DNA of 64,000 bases from Ctenosaura bakeri. Its lineage: Eukaryota > Chordata > Lepidosauria > Squamata > Iguanidae. The position numbers and the translations under genes were made by a program. Location: NCBI GenBank assembly GCA_948474755.1, contig CAOLHI010000073.1, forward strand, positions 434,001 to 498,000. The letters are read 5' to 3'. Of this stretch, positions 1-11,893 are shown piece after piece; position 1 is the first letter of the stretch, and each line of letters opens with the position of its first letter. The notes below the pieces were generated by a model. It was not told where the DNA came from. It saw only the letters and a program-made list of their open reading frames with translations, and did not search any database.

Positions 1-32
1 TGATTAGCTTCCACTCAGTCTTTAGCCGCTGG

Positions 33-76
33 TGTGTGCTTGTGCATGTGTGTGCGTGTGTGCACACACACACACT
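33..76. repeat. TG/CA microsatellite
   Basis: A run of TG dinucleotides passes directly into CA dinucleotides, with a few interruptions, so the tract is partly self-complementary. It is a simple repeat with no coding content. Confidence 0.85.
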
Positions 77-676
77 CCCCCTTTGAGAGAGATCAGTTAG
101 CAAAGAGTAATGTATCCATGAGTGGTTGTTCCTTCCACTTGGGACCCTTCAATTACACTAAGGACACAAGAGACAGTGTCAGTGCAGCTGCGATAACACT
201 TTGCAGACGAGCAAGCTGAGACTCCCAGCAAGGCAAGCGCATGCCTGGATCACAGACAAGGAGTCCACGGAAGACTAGGAGAGGGAGAACTGCAATTAGA
301 TAGGGAAATCCCACCTCCCATCACTAGTGAATGTATTTAAATATACCAGATTTTATACATAGATACATTTAAATGTTGTAGCCATTTTGCTAAACACTCA
401 GAATTTAAATATGTCATGCTAGTAAGTGAATAGTAAAAAATGTGACCTATCAGTGTGTGTTTTGAAACAGCCTCATTAGGAAACATTGGCTCTTCGGCAT
501 CTTGTTCTAATTTCTTCAGAGAGAAAAGTATTTATGTTGGAGAAGGTTTTTTTTAAAAAAAGAACGTTAGCTCACCTTTTCAAAACTTTCTCCCTAATTA
601 ATGGACACAAGGGAGTATTGGACGTTCTATGTAAAGCTTAAAAAAGAATCTCTTTTAAGCAACAACTCCCAAGAAC
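77..676. other. Intergenic, nothing recognised
   Basis: This AT-rich unique-looking stretch shows no exon-like ORF, RNA gene or familiar repeat. Confidence 0.5.
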
Positions 677-1576
677 CAGTGATGTAGACTCGAGTAAATT
701 GACTCAGACTCAAGTCAGAATTAAGTCACTTCAATGACTCAACTTGGACTTGACTCAGCAATAAATGATACACTGACTCAACTCGACTCCTGACTTGTAT
801 ATTTTTAGTCACTGACTTGCTGCCCTTGGTTCAGTAACATAACACAGTGACTGACTTGCTGTCCTTGGTTCAGTAACATCCAGAAGCCTCACAACTTTGC
901 AACGCTTCCATCCCTTTTTGCCTACTGGTCACGTAACAATCTGTCTCAAGCCCAAAGTGTGGGCGCATTTCTCAGAGGGGAAAAGTAAAAAGGTTAAGCA
1001 ATGGGCTTGAGGCAGGGTTGTGGTCTGCTCAGTAGCCTGTCTCCACTGCATATATGAGGACCTTTCTAAAACTATTACTAAGAGCAGAAGGCAAGACTTG
1101 ACCCCATAGCACAGGTGAGTACCTCAGAGGGGAACAGAAAATGTGTTAGGCAATGGGCTTGAGGAGGAAGGATTCTTCCTTCTAAAGCTTTAGGAGCTTC
1201 AGTAATGGGGATTAAGAAGGATCCTATTTCCCACTTCTGAAAAATCTTCCAGCTTCGGAAAGGGGAAGTAAGAAGGATCGTATTCTCCATTTCCAAAGCT
1301 GCAGACTCTTTTATGTCTATTTGCATACAAGCCTCCAGCTTCAGGAATGGGGACTAAGAAGGATCTTATTCCCCACGTTCAAAGCTGTAAATGGCAACAT
1401 TGCAAATGTGGAGGGCTGTCTGTGCTTAAATTGTTAAAACTGACTTTATTCGACTCTGTCCAGAAATTCTGGGAATACAGGTTGGGATACAAAGTTGGCT
1501 CCCAGACCTGAGACTTGACTTAAAAGTACCTTGCAAGGACTTGAGACTCAACTTGAGACTTGAGGGTAGAGTCTTG
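677..1576. mobile_element. hAT-like non-autonomous DNA transposon
   Basis: The left end reads CAGTGATGTAGACTCGAGT, which fits the CAGNG start of hAT terminal repeats. Both ends are packed with ACTTGAGACT/GACTCAAGTC-type subterminal motifs (about 690-800 and 1500-1575). Inside are tandem duplications: a roughly 36-bp unit near 808-880, and three copies of a roughly 60-80-bp unit at about 1190-1390, each with a 'taagaaggat' core. A GGGCTTGAGG-containing unit occurs at about 976-1017 and again near 1120-1165. No transposase ORF is visible. The right end abuts the next element, so the exact right terminus is uncertain. Confidence 0.55.
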
Positions 1577-1937
1577 AGCCATTTCCATACCTTACCTGAT
1601 CCTGTCATCCTCCAGTCGCAATCCTGGCAGCACCTTTGGCAGGAAGGGAGCTTGATGGGGATGCTTCCCTCCACACTCAACTGACTCCCTGCAGAAGGGA
1701 GTATGAGGGGTACAGCTCTTCCTTCTGCAGTGCAGCCAGGCTCCTTCCCATGCTGCACTGGGGCAGGAAGTGCCTCCATTAAGTTTCTGGACCTGGCATG
1801 ACTGGGAAGGATTGGAGTGTTGATCATCATGCATCATTGATGGAGAAATTGTGTCAATGATGAGAAATTGTGTCAATGATTACATCGGCTGGCAACAGGA
1901 AAAGGGTGGGACTATGATGACATTATGCAGAAGACTC
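1577..1937 (-). mobile_element. Family B MITE (GGCC-end, PIF/Harbinger-like)
   Basis: The left end is a GGCCATTTCC-type terminal repeat with a first-base change and the right end is a decayed complement. The interior, read on the minus strand, matches the elements at 12764-14062 and 22168-22549. Shared interior features are a TCATTGA-rich part and a GTGCAGCATGGGAA block. Its length of about 361 bp fits the 380-bp family. Target duplication is not clear here, so the ends are approximate. Confidence 0.6.
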
Positions 1938-1978
1938 TTCATCGTCCCACTCCTCTCGTGCCCCCATGCTGAGACACA

Positions 1979-2399
1979 GACCCTTTCTGCAACTCACCTT
2001 TTCTCGGCGCTGGGGTGCAGTGCTCATGTGAGCAGCCTCTTCTGAGAGGCCCTCGCATCCAGGTTTCTTCAGCTCCACACGAGCTTCCTGCTTATGCTAG
2101 AGCCCCACCAATTTCTTTCGCAGTGCAGCCTGGGACCTTCCCAGGCTGCACTGAGACAGGAAGCGTGACCAGTCCAGCTCCTGAGACTCCACACAAAAGG
2201 TAAATGGATGCGGGGCCCTGGAACGATGCATGAGTGTGCACCATTTTCAGCTTAAAGCCGAAAATGAAAAAGTGCATGAGCGGTCCCTGCCAGGCCCTGG
2301 AGCGTCGTGCAAATGTGAGTGCATCGTGTGGACCGCTCCTCACATTTGCGCGATGCTCGAGGGGCCCTTTCGCATGGAAAATGCCATGCGAAAAGGGCC
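1979..2399. mobile_element. Family C MITE with ACA target duplication
   Basis: Starts GACCCTTTCTGC and ends GCGAAAAGGGCC. It is flanked by ACA at 1976-1978 and 2400-2402. The 421-bp interior is GC-rich and aligns with the copies at 3343, 23975 and 62669. Shared blocks include a GTGCAGCCTGGGA-like segment, a 'gaagcgtga' segment and a GAAAATGA-rich part. It has no coding potential and sits 41 bp from the family B element on its left. Confidence 0.75.
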
Positions 2400-2544
2400 A
2401 CAGTCGTAATGCAGAAAGGGGCTTGAAATAAAAGACTTAAATACATCACTGCCAAGAATCCCTCTGCTAGTGTAATCAGTGGTCATTCACCACCCCAAAA
2501 AACAGTAATGTTTCTAAGCTCTGATTCTCAAGGGCATATCTTTC

Positions 2545-3050
2545 AGGACTTCATAGATAAAAACTGGGACACGTTTGGACAAGCAAAACCAGAGTGTGAT
2601 CAAGATATCAAAAGTTATCAGTGAAGAAGAACACCCAAGCTAGGAGAAGCTGCAGCAGCTTGCTTTTTCCTGAGTTGACAGGGAAGGATTCCACCCCATC
2701 CTCTCCTCTCCCTCCTGCTGACTTTTTCAGCAACTGAAGTAAGCTAAAGACAAAAGGGGAAGGTGAGAGTAGGAGAAGAAAAATGGAACATTTAAAAAAG
2801 AGCTGGAAAGGTGGGAAGACAGAAGATTAATCAGGGGCCTTTCTGCTCTACACTGTTCTAGTGCTATTATTCCATTTCCAACATCCTGTGGAATTCGGGG
2901 GTTTGTAGTTTACTGAGGCCAAAGAGTTCTGTCCCTAAACTGCAAACCACAGGATGTTGAAAGTGGAATAATAGCACTAGAACAGTGTAGTGAAGAAAGG
3001 CCTCAAGAGTGTCTGAAAAAATTAGGGCAGCTGGAGAGTATGAGATCATA
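2545..3050 (+). repeat. Unclassified dispersed repeat E, copy 1 (interrupted)
   Basis: A repeat with the order AAAACTGGGACA, AGTGTG(A/G)TCAA, CTGCAGCAG, AGGGAAGGA, GTAAGCTAAAG, GGACACTT-like recurs at 58405-58770 (+), 5498-5840 (-) and 62538-63337 (-). This copy is split by a family A element at 2834-3002 and resumes with the matching sequence after it. I do not recognise the family. It could be an old non-autonomous transposon or a LINE 3' portion. Confidence 0.55.
2834..3002. mobile_element. Family A palindromic MITE, TCA target duplication
   Basis: The two halves are inverted copies: the left carries CACTGTTCTAGTGCTATTAT and the right carries its near complement. The ends are GGGGCCTTTCTGC and GAAAGGCC. 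It is flanked by TCA at 2831-2833 and 3003-3005. It lies inside repeat E. Confidence 0.75.
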
Positions 3051-3052
3051 CT

Positions 3053-3339
3053 GAACAATCATAAGGCCCAGAAGGGTCTGACATGAACTGAATAGTCATC
3101 TTAGAACTTTTCACTCGAAACTTAATTTTGTCTAAAAATGTAGAAAATGATTGGCCACCACTCCTTTAAAAAGGGTTGCACACATGTGTCTTTAAAAAAG
3201 CTGTATCCCAAGCAAGTTCATGGGGCACCGTTTCAAAATGATCACCTTGATTTAAGATCTTCATGTTTCCCGTCTGCACTTCTTTTGGATGGCATTCTTT
3301 GGCTTAGGCTTTTCTTAGCTTCACTTAAAAAAAAAATAA
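3053..3339. other. Intergenic, nothing recognised
   Basis: No exon-like ORF, RNA gene or recognised repeat. It ends in a short A-rich run next to the family C element. Confidence 0.45.
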
Positions 3340-3342
3340 TCA

Positions 3343-3721
3343 GGCCATTTGACACTCATAGCCTTCTCGCACCTTACTTTTTCGCGGAGGTGGGGGGCGG
3401 CGCTCATGCGAGAAGCCTTTCGCATCCCTGCTGCTTGGGCTTTGCAGCAGCTTCCTGGCCACACAAGTGCCCCTCCCGCACCCTGCCCCTTCCTACCGCA
3501 GCGCAGCCTGGGAGTTGCAGGCTAGCGCTGAGGCAGGAAGCACGACTGACACGGCTCAGGAGGCTGCGCAGGGCAGGTAAGTGCACTCCACGCCCCTGAG
3601 CGACTGCGCGGCATTTTTGGCTTGAAAATAAAAAAAATGTGTGTGCGGTTCAGACTGCTCCTCACATTTACACGACGCTCAAGGTGTCCTTCCACTTAAG
3701 AAATGCCATACGAAAGGGGCC
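3343..3721. mobile_element. Family C MITE with TCA target duplication
   Basis: Starts GGCCATTTGACAC and ends ACGAAAGGGGCC, flanked by TCA at 3340-3342 and 3722-3724. The interior is GC-rich and matches the other family C copies. The left part looks rearranged, because a second terminal-like CTTCTCGCACCTTAC occurs about 20 bp inward. A 150-residue open frame runs through it, but it is low-complexity and repeat-derived. Confidence 0.7.
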
Positions 3722-3724
3722 TCA

Positions 3725-4099
3725 GTCACTAGGGATGATCAAGCTTCTCTGATGGGAAGACTTCAGACCTCTCCCTGCCCAAAATAAATTCAGCAAGCAC
3801 TTTTCATGCTACAGTTGTCAGGTCACAATGTGGACACACATCAGCCTTTTAAAACACATTCTCTGTGGCAGTAGATGAGGCAGATAATGCTGCATAGCAG
3901 GTGGCATGGAGAACCATAATCCCAGAAGTTACAGAAGAATGCTTGAGGAATTCAATCTTGTTTTTAAACTTGGTGTCTCACACACAAACTGCATTTCATA
4001 CAGATCATGCTACAGTTGCTGTTTACCAGGGGCAAATCTGGTGCCAAGAATAGGGTATTAGGAAAAGGACATTATCAGTATGTACAATCTACTCCAAAA
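3725..4099. other. Intergenic, nothing recognised
   Basis: Unique-looking sequence with no exon-like ORF or recognised repeat. Confidence 0.45.
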
Positions 4100-4318
4100 G
4101 ATCCAGCATAGTGTAGTGGTTTCGGTGCTGGATTAGGACTCGAGACCAAGATTCAAATCCCTGCTCATCCCCCCGAAACCCACTCTCACACTCACACTCT
4201 CTGAGCCTCAGAGGAAGGCAAAGGCCAGCCCTCGCTGAACAAATTTTGCCAAGAAAATCCCATGTTAAGATTGTCATAAGTTACAAATTACTTGAAGGCA
4301 CACAACAACAACACAATG
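4100..4318 (+). mobile_element. tRNA-derived SINE with ACA tail
   Basis: The head has an A-box-like TAGTGTAGTGGTT and a decayed B box (AGATTCAAATCC). The body has CTCAGAGGAAGGCAA and GCCAAGAAAATCCCATG. The 3' tail is ACACAACAACAACACAA. The same body is found in both orientations at eight places in this window. The A and B boxes make it an RNA polymerase III-type retroposon, not a tRNA gene. Confidence 0.85.
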
Positions 4319-5497
4319 AACCCGGCATGTTCCAAGAGAGTTGTGAAACCACTCCTTTGTCTCAATCTTGGTTAGAGCTGTTGCTGAATAAATCTAAGGA
4401 ACAATCAACCATAGGACAGAGCCAAAGGGCATAAATGGTAGATGAACTGTGTTAGCCCCTTGCATTCATCACTCCAACAAAGGTGAAGAAGTGCCTGGTC
4501 AATGAGAAAACTTCTGGAAAATCCATCTCTATTTGCCTATTAATCCAGTATCACCATTTCTAAAGACTGATGGTGCAAAACTATCTTTGTGCACTTTTTC
4601 TGGCACTCCCCTTTGGTCTAAACTGGAGCGGGCAACTTGTTGGACTGCCACTCTCAAGATCCCTGACAACTGGTTCTGCTGGCTGGGACTGATGGTAATT
4701 GCAGTGCAACAACCTCTGGAGGGCCTAAGCAGTTTCCTAAACAGTGGTGGAGTTCAGTGAGGGCTCACAGGTTTGGTGTGCAGAGAGTTCTTCAATAGCA
4801 GAGATTATGAAATCAGCCAAAGTCTTACATCTATGCATAGTTCCTCATGCAGAGTTCCATTTCCTCCCACCCCTCAGAAAACGCCAACCCTGGGAGAGAG
4901 CCCTGTTGCTGTTGCTTATTGGGAGGAAAGGAAAGGAGAATGTGATTCAGACCATAGAGAAGCAGCTGGTTCCGGCTTGGTTGAAGTGCATCTACGTATT
5001 TCTTCCTCTTGGAGATGAGAGTAGCAGGGGTTTTTCCAGCAACAATATATTGCTTTGAGCTAGCTGTGTCTTAATGCAAAGAACTCTGGGTTTAATAGTC
5101 TTGAATGGCCAATTAAGATCTATTAGCTTTCAGAAAGACTTCTCACTGATAACTGTTATACCGTTATAGTCTTGTTGATCAACATAGATACCCACATTTT
5201 GGATTCTCCTTCTAGGCATGGCTGTCATGATGGACTTTTAAACCCATCCCTCTCCCACTCTCCCTAAGGTAATTGCTGTGGTGGGGATTGACATCCTCTG
5301 GAACCCGCAGGACCTCACTGCCTCATTTTCAACTCCTTTTAACTCCTTTAAGGCAACCAGGAGTGAAGATATGATACTTCCAATTACCTTTCAGGCTGTG
5401 GTAGTGGTGGTGGTGGGGAATGTGCCCTCTGGGGGCAAGGAATGCACCAAAACAGTGTGTAATGACCCCACAACCGTCCTGACTTGGTAGGGATGGT
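4319..5497. other. Intergenic, nothing firm
   Basis: No coding exon is seen. A segment near 4628-4740 resembles the hAT-type MITE debris scattered through reptile DNA, but it is too decayed to delimit. Confidence 0.4.
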
Positions 5498-5840
5498 CCC
5501 AATTAATCCTCTGTCATCCCATGTGTTCAGCTGCTTTTAAAATGTTCTAATTTCTCTCCTTCTCCTCTTATGTTCCCCCTTTGTCCTGCACTTACTTCAA
5601 TTGCTGAAAAATGAGTTCAAAGTGCAAGAGTAGTTCACACTCAAGTAACTTAGCTGGGGGAAAAGGAGAGGAGGGGGCAAAATCTTGCCCTTTCCTGTAG
5701 GCTCAGACAAAACTGCTGTAGCCTCTTCTAACTTGTATGCTCTTCCTCCTTAATAATAATTATGCCATCTTGACTACCCTCTGATGGTGCTGGGGCACAT
5801 ACATCCCCAGCCTGCACCTGTGAAATGTTGGAGGGTACGT
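5498..5840 (-). repeat. Unclassified dispersed repeat E, copy 2
   Basis: This is the reverse orientation of the repeat at 58405-58770. Shared blocks are AATTAATCCTCTGT, TTTTAAAATGTTC, GTCCTGCACTTAC, AAATCTTGCCCTTTCCTGTAG, and the end block TGTTGGAGGGTA. The copy appears complete and uninterrupted. Confidence 0.6.
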
Positions 5841-7460
5841 AAACATGTTGTTCCAGTTGAAAAATGACTTTTGGGACCAGACTTTTTTTTTGGGGGGGGG
5901 GAGGTAGGGGTCCCAATGGTTACCCTGGGCCCCCTCCCCCACAACTACAGATTGCCCACGAACTGCATTGTTCATTTCTCTTTCTTTCTTTGCTCTTTGG
6001 CCCCTGCATTTTGGAGGAAAGTGAAAGGAATGTGCATTTATACACAAAGAACTGTCTGATTCATGTCACTCTCACTCTCTTTCCCCAACACCCTCCTTGT
6101 ATTTTGCAGGCCTCAAGATCAGGGCACCAGGTCTTTGTCAGTCGCAGCTGCTTCCTCCAGGTACATTTCAGCTGTGAGGATTTGTTTGCTTTCTTTCTTC
6201 ACCATAAGTGTGACGGTCTAAACTGATGATAGCATTGAAAGGGACAGTGTGTGTGTGCTCCGTAGAGCATGTAGTTCTTGCAAATATCACAAGCACAACA
6301 GCAAACAGATGTCATCCAAGGGAGTTCATCAATTTTTGATGGTGAGCCATGAACCATGCAGTAAAAGAAAGGCACCACAGTTGCCCACCGGAGCTACTCA
6401 CTGTAGCTAATTGACTTGCCAGAAAATGTAATAGCATTACTGACAGTAGGACAGAGTGTTGCTCCTAATGTTGTAGTCAGCTTGCTTTCCTGGGGCTTAA
6501 TCTGGGGTTTGGAGAGGAAAAAATTAAGACAAACAAAGGAATGTGTAATTTTCCTGCCTTCTCTTGTTTGCTGAGAGTATTTATGTGAAAGCACTGATCT
6601 TTCAGCTATTCCATATAAGTAATGAGGGCCGCATACTCCAGCAAGCTATATTTAGGGAAAACATATGACAGAGCACAATTAGTGATGGGCATACTTTGTG
6701 CAAATGTGCTAATAGAGAACCAGAGGGGGATAATATACCTACTTCATACTAAAATGTCCCACCACAAAAACCCTACTCAGCTCAATAAATAGGTACCGAG
6801 AGAATCACCTTCCCCAGTACAGACCTACCTGAAAGATAAGATCAGCAGGGGAGCCTTGACATGCGGTACACCAGTGTCAAGTGGCCCATAGTGCTACCAC
6901 ACCAAAAGGACTTTTTATTGGAAGGAACAGCAGTTCATGCACTTGTTCTTGCTTCTCTCTTGTTCTTTAAGGATGGGATGCAGTAGACAGAGGGATTAGG
7001 GTCTCTTGTCTTCCTTTCTCGCTTGCTTTTTCCTTTCTGTGTCAGCCACCTATCCCAAAAAGCGTTATGAGTAGATAACATTGTTGGGTTCAGCCAGGAT
7101 TGATTAAATGACTGCTCCCTGTTGTAGAAGGAAAAAAAAAACTGGCCCTCCCACTCTTTTCCCTTCTACTCTTTGGTGAGGGAAGAAATGCCACAGTATC
7201 TCTCCTACCCATCCTTTCAGATTAGTTTAGAAAGGACTGGGCTTTTTCTATCCAATAATGTATTTCTGTTATAAATGTTCCTCCTGTTGATGATTCTAAA
7301 CTTACTTTCTGCTTGCAATTTGTTTTTTTCAAACTCAGCCTAAGATGGGTACCTCCAGTATGACAGGAGTCAGTCGCATAGGGATAGAGGGGAGGGCAGT
7401 GGAGGTGGTTCACCCCAGGTGGCAATTTTTTGGGGGCATCCCAGCTTGTAGCCCTGCCCC
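5841..7460. other. Intergenic with a T/G homopolymer pair
   Basis: A T9 run followed by G10 lies at about 5883-5902. No exon-like ORF, RNA gene or recognised interspersed element is seen in the remainder. Confidence 0.45.
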
Positions 7461-7462
7461 CA

Positions 7463-7560
7463 CACCATACCCTCACCCACACACACACCACAGCCATGCC
7501 TCAACGCACCGTAGCCCTGCCCTCCACCCACCCCCACCCCCCTCCACACACTCCAAGCTC
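7463..7560. repeat. CA/CCAC-rich low-complexity tract
   Basis: Cytosine- and adenine-rich low-complexity DNA with short ACAC and CCCACCC runs. Open frames across it are compositional artefacts. Confidence 0.6.
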
Positions 7561-7918
7561 TACCACTGAAAGTTCTGATAAAAGTTCTGGCAGACCTTTC
7601 CTTCAAATAATAATCTCTCACCATCCATCCCCCCACAACACTTTTTTGGTGGTACCACCCCTGATGTGGAATTCCATTAAAGATCTTGACATCTATTTAT
7701 TTATTTAACACCCCATCTTTCTTTTCGTACAAGACCCAAGGGGCTGGTTAAAGCATAAGTATCTGTACAAGCTGCAAGAGAATAAGCAAGTGTTTGGTTG
7801 GTCTTTTATTTTCCTCATTTTCATGGTATTTAGCAGATATTTGTGATTTTTAATACTAATAGCATGTAGTTTTAGATACTTGAAATTAGTGATTTAACTC
7901 TCTGTGTGTATATGTGTG

Positions 7919-8129
7919 TTAGAATCACAGAAATGTAGAGTTGGAAGAGACCACAGAGGCCATCCAGTCCAGCCCCCTGCCATGCAGGAACACCCTCAAA
8001 GCACTCCCGACAGATGGCCATCCAGCCTCTGCTTAAAAACCTCCAAGGAAGGAGACTCCACTACACTCCGAGGCAGCATATTCCACTGCCGGACAGCCCT
8101 GACTGTCAGGAAGTTCTTCCTGAAGTGTT
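7919..8129 (-). mobile_element. CR1 LINE 3' end
   Basis: On the minus strand this is the conserved 3' part of a CR1 LINE: the GGAAGAACTTCCTGA block, GGTGGAGTCTCCTTCCTTGG, GATGGCCATCTGTCGGGAG, TGCATGGCAGGGGG, and TTGGACTGGATGGCC. It ends with CCAACTCTACATTTCTGTG. It is a 5'-truncated, non-coding copy of about 210 bp, as is typical for CR1. Confidence 0.92.
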
Positions 8130-9619
8130 TAAATGTATATTTTTAGCTCACTTAGGATGAAGTATAAATCAAATTACTGCTACTGTTACTATGATGACAA
8201 TGATGGCTACTTTCCTTGGGAAGTATATCTTTTTGAACTATAGCTCTCTATATAGCTGATCATGCTGACTAGGAAATTCTGAGAGCTGTAGCCCAAAAGG
8301 GAAACTTTCCAAGCTCTACTCTCTTCTTGTGCAAACGTTTAGGATTAAACCATTAATATGTGTGATTCTTACTGCAAGCAATAGAATTGGCTACAACTGT
8401 TTCTTTCTTTCCTGGAAACACTTTGCAGACCAGCAGCCAATGGCTTACAGACCAGCACCAATCTGTGAACCACCACCATTATAGCACTGATCTCAGAAAC
8501 TGCAATCTCTTCATGTACACTAGCTATAAATGTTAAAGTATAATAATATAATATAGGCAACAAGTTTATTTAACTTGATTCTTGCTCAGGTGATCATCCT
8601 CTGAGGCTTTGCCATCGGGGATCAGGTAAAATGGTCACCACTGAAAGACATTCACAGTTATGTCATCTCTCTAGAACACTTTCTGTGGGAAACTTTGCCT
8701 GAGACCAAATCAGATGGTTCTTCTGGAACAGATATGATTTATAGAAAATTTAGCCCATAAATTTTTCTTTTGATCATGTTGCTGCTTATGGAAAAGTTTG
8801 CTGTTTGGGAGGAATACTGTAGTTATTGTTTTACTGTTGTTTGCTCAACAACTTTTTCTGTTGCTAATTCATTGAACTGAAAGACAAACTATCATTTTTG
8901 AAACCACTCAATCAATCAAAATTTATGGAGAAATATTTTAAGTCAGAGAAAGGGATAAAATAATAAATTTGCCTTTTAGAAAAAAGAAAGAAATCAAGCT
9001 CGTGAGCCAGGAGTTGTGGGTTGTTGTTGTTTTTGCGCACTCTCAATGGGGAGTTAAAGGACAATCTGTATTATTCCTTTGGTATACTACTGCTTTCACA
9101 AGACTCATAAATTGGGGAAAAGGTAGTAAAATGGATACAGGCAGATGATTCTGAAGCTCATCCACAACTCTGCTGAAGCTGAACAGAGAATAATGCCTAA
9201 TACCACAAAGTGATACAGTGAATGAAATTACTTGGAAGTAGAGACAGAAAAAAAATGAAAATGTTCAAAAAATGGTTGTATAATACATTTTTTTGCATTC
9301 CAAGAAACCCTCTAAAGAAGTATGCTGGACTGAAAAGAATCTTTGCAGTTCAGGAGTCAGTCTGTGCAAAACTGACACATAGTTGTTTTGTTCATAAAAA
9401 CAAAACTTTTCTGTGTAGAAAAGTTTCCTGTGCAGAGAAAGCTATTTTTAGCACAAACCTACCCACATGCAAATTTTACAAAGAATAAGTCCTAAACTGC
9501 AACTAAGCTTCCAAGACTGCAATTTTTGAAAACTTTCTGGTAACAGGAAGAAAATTGTTAAAATTATTTGTTGCTTCCTTTGAGCAGAAACTTAATAGAG
9601 AATTACAGTCCTACTCAGA
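8130..9619. other. Intergenic, nothing firm
   Basis: No coding exon. The segment 8237-8315 (a 'gaactatagctctc...gagagctgtagccc' pattern) is probably hAT MITE debris. The rest is AT-rich and unremarkable. Confidence 0.4.
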
Positions 9620-9832
9620 AGATAGCATAGTGTCATGACTGGAAGATAGAGTTTGAATTTGGGAGATCCAAGATCTAGTCCCTGAAAGTCACTACATCAA
9701 CTTGAGCCTGTCGTCCTGTCTCAGACTGACCTACCTCACAGAGATGCTGTAAGGGTAAAATGAAGAGCCACGTATGCCAGGTTGAATTCCTTGACAAAAA
9801 GGCAGAATATAAATGCAACTAATAAATAAGTA
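9620..9832 (+). mobile_element. tRNA-derived SINE, second tail type
   Basis: Decayed head (AGCATAGTGTCATGACTGGA, then GATCCAAGATCTAGTCCC). The tail includes CTGACCTACCTCACAGAGATG, GTAAGGGTAAAATGA, and GGCAGAATATAAATGCAA, and ends in an AATAAATAAGTAAATAA run. This tail differs from the ACA-tailed SINE and resembles LINE-tailed vertebrate SINEs. The family name is not certain. Confidence 0.65.
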
Positions 9833-10710
9833 AATAAGCTGCTTGAAGCATGGTTGCACCTTTCTGCTACTTTCCAAAGAGTCATCTACCATTAGATTCT
9901 GTTGCCAGTCTTCCCCAGATTTTCTGTAATTTGATTCTGTCCATCTTCCTGAAAAACTGCAATAAGCCAATGTGGGTGGATTTAATTCCTCTGAGTTTGT
10001 TCAGTGCTTGGCTCCAAGAAGCTTTCATCCATTAGCCCTCAATGAATAGTAAAGCTAATAATTCAACTCCGGCAACACTGGATCATACACAATATGGCTG
10101 TTTGCACAGATCCCAAGAGGCACATGCTCCACTTAAAGATGAGGGAGTTGTACCCTGCCATCATATTCAGTGACTAAGCAGTGCTACATTTACATGTTTG
10201 TTTGGTTTAAAAAGCACTTTCTTTTGTTCCTGTGAAATAAGCTGCACTTCTCTTCACAACTCCCCCATCTTCTTCTTTCAGCAGCTGGATTTTTGTCAGA
10301 CATCATTATCCTTCTGGTGGAGCCGATTAGCGGATTGCTGTTGGGGTTGCAATTTGAGTGTAATTAATTCTGTTTGAGTGGAAATAATTCTGCCTGGATC
10401 TCAGTTCAACAGTGTTAAATAGCTCTCTGGTGCTTCTTTCCAGATTCCATACAGAAAGGCAGCCAGTAGCAAAATTTGATGGGCAGCAGATGTCAGTCCA
10501 ATAGGTCCTGCTCCTCTGTTTTGTTCAGTGGTGTATAGATTGCCTCCATATTCATTAGAAAGAAGGACTTGGACTTCACGAGGTTGTTTATAAGGATTTC
10601 TAGGTGAAAAAGTGGACAAGGTTGAAGTGTCTTTAAAAGCTGTGCAGAAGTTAGGATTTCAGCAAGTTTAGTTTGTTACATCAAGCTATAGCTGTTCAAA
10701 ATCCCTCCTT
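9833..10710. other. Intergenic, nothing recognised
   Basis: No exon-like ORF, RNA gene or recognised repeat. Confidence 0.45.
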
Positions 10711-10955
10711 TTTATTGTTGTTATGTGCCTTCAAATAATTTCCATCTGATGTTGACCTTAAGGTAAACCTTTCATGGAGTTTTCTGGACAATCTGTGTCC
10801 AATGGATTTTGCCATTGCCTTCCTCTGAGGTAGAGATTGGGACTAGCCCAATGTCACAAAGTGGGTTTCCATGGCCTAGCAGGCATTTTTATCCCTGGTC
10901 TCCAGGAGTTCTAGTCCAACACTCAAACTACTCCATCATGCTGGCTCTCCACAAC
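10711..10955 (-). mobile_element. tRNA-derived SINE with ACA tail
   Basis: Reverse copy of the element at 4100. The tail GTTGTTATGTGCCTTCAA is on the left, then TTTGCCATTGCCTTCCTCTGAGG and TGGGTTTCCATGGCC. The head (AGTCCAACACTCAAACTACT) lies on the right. About 20 percent or more of positions look diverged from the other copies by eye. Confidence 0.85.
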
Positions 10956-11664
10956 TATTAAAGATGCAAGAGTCTCATCCAGTTTTGCATCAGACCACCC
11001 TAATACTTGCACAAGTATCTTTTCTGTTGGTTTTTAAGGAGAGAGAGGGAAAGAGAGTGGGGGAGGGAGAGAAGAAGTACTGCACTGAATATATATAAGG
11101 TTTTTTTTTCTGTGCAAATTCATTTATACATTCATCAGTCCCAATAAGAGAGAACTTGAACGCCGAAATGCAGTGGAAAACAAAATGGAACTGCTGCTGA
11201 GACCTGGAATGCTGAGTATCTGTTGTGGAGGGAAATGGAAAACTGGTTGAGGCACAGGAATAGAAGGGCACATTCCCATGAGAGAACATAGCAGGTTGAC
11301 TACCTGGCACCCTGAACAGGAATATATGCCATGGCCAGAGCTGGCAGCAAAGGATGGTATTATCGGGCAACCCTGAGGCTCAGAAGGACCTAGCGCTGAT
11401 TCACAAAAAGCAGAGGCACAGTTTTATCTTCAGTTGTATGTTTGTGGCTTTGAAATAATATTTATTTGTTATAGTGATATCCTGATTTTCTTCCAATAAC
11501 CTCAAGGTGACATAGGGAGCTTTCCTCTTCCCTGCTTCATCACCATACCACCCTATGAGGCAGGTCAGGCTGAAAGAGAAAAATTGATACTGCTCCATTC
11601 ACATCTGCGTCTCCACATGAGGGACCATAGAAGCTGCTGAAGACTCCATCTGTGAACCACAAGC
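10956..11664. other. Intergenic, nothing recognised
   Basis: No exon-like ORF or recognised repeat. A purine-rich run lies near 11035-11075. Confidence 0.45.
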
Positions 11665-11893
11665 TACAGGAAAAGAGGTTCTATTTAAACCTCAGGAAGA
11701 ACTTCCTGATGGTCAGAGCTGTTCAGCAGTGGAAAATGCTACCTTAGAGTGTGGTGGAGTCTCCTTCTTTAGAGGTTTTAAAGCAGAGGCTAGATGGCCA
11801 TCTGTTGGGAGTGCTTTGGTGTGAGTTCCTGCATGACAGGGGGTTGGACTGGATGGCCCCTGTGGTCTCTTTCAACTCTATGATTCTATGTTC
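11665..11893 (+). mobile_element. CR1 LINE 3' end
   Basis: Plus-strand CR1 3' end: AGGAAGAACTTCCTGATGGT, GTGGTGGAGTCTCCTTCTTT, AGATGGCCATCTG, GGGGGTTGGACTGGATGGCC. It ends in CAACTCTATGATTCTATG, the CR1 terminal octamer repeat. It is 5'-truncated to about 230 bp. Confidence 0.93.

Noticed and set aside
3147..3599. 150-codon open frame
   Set aside because: Crosses the border of a family C MITE, so its composition explains the absence of stops.
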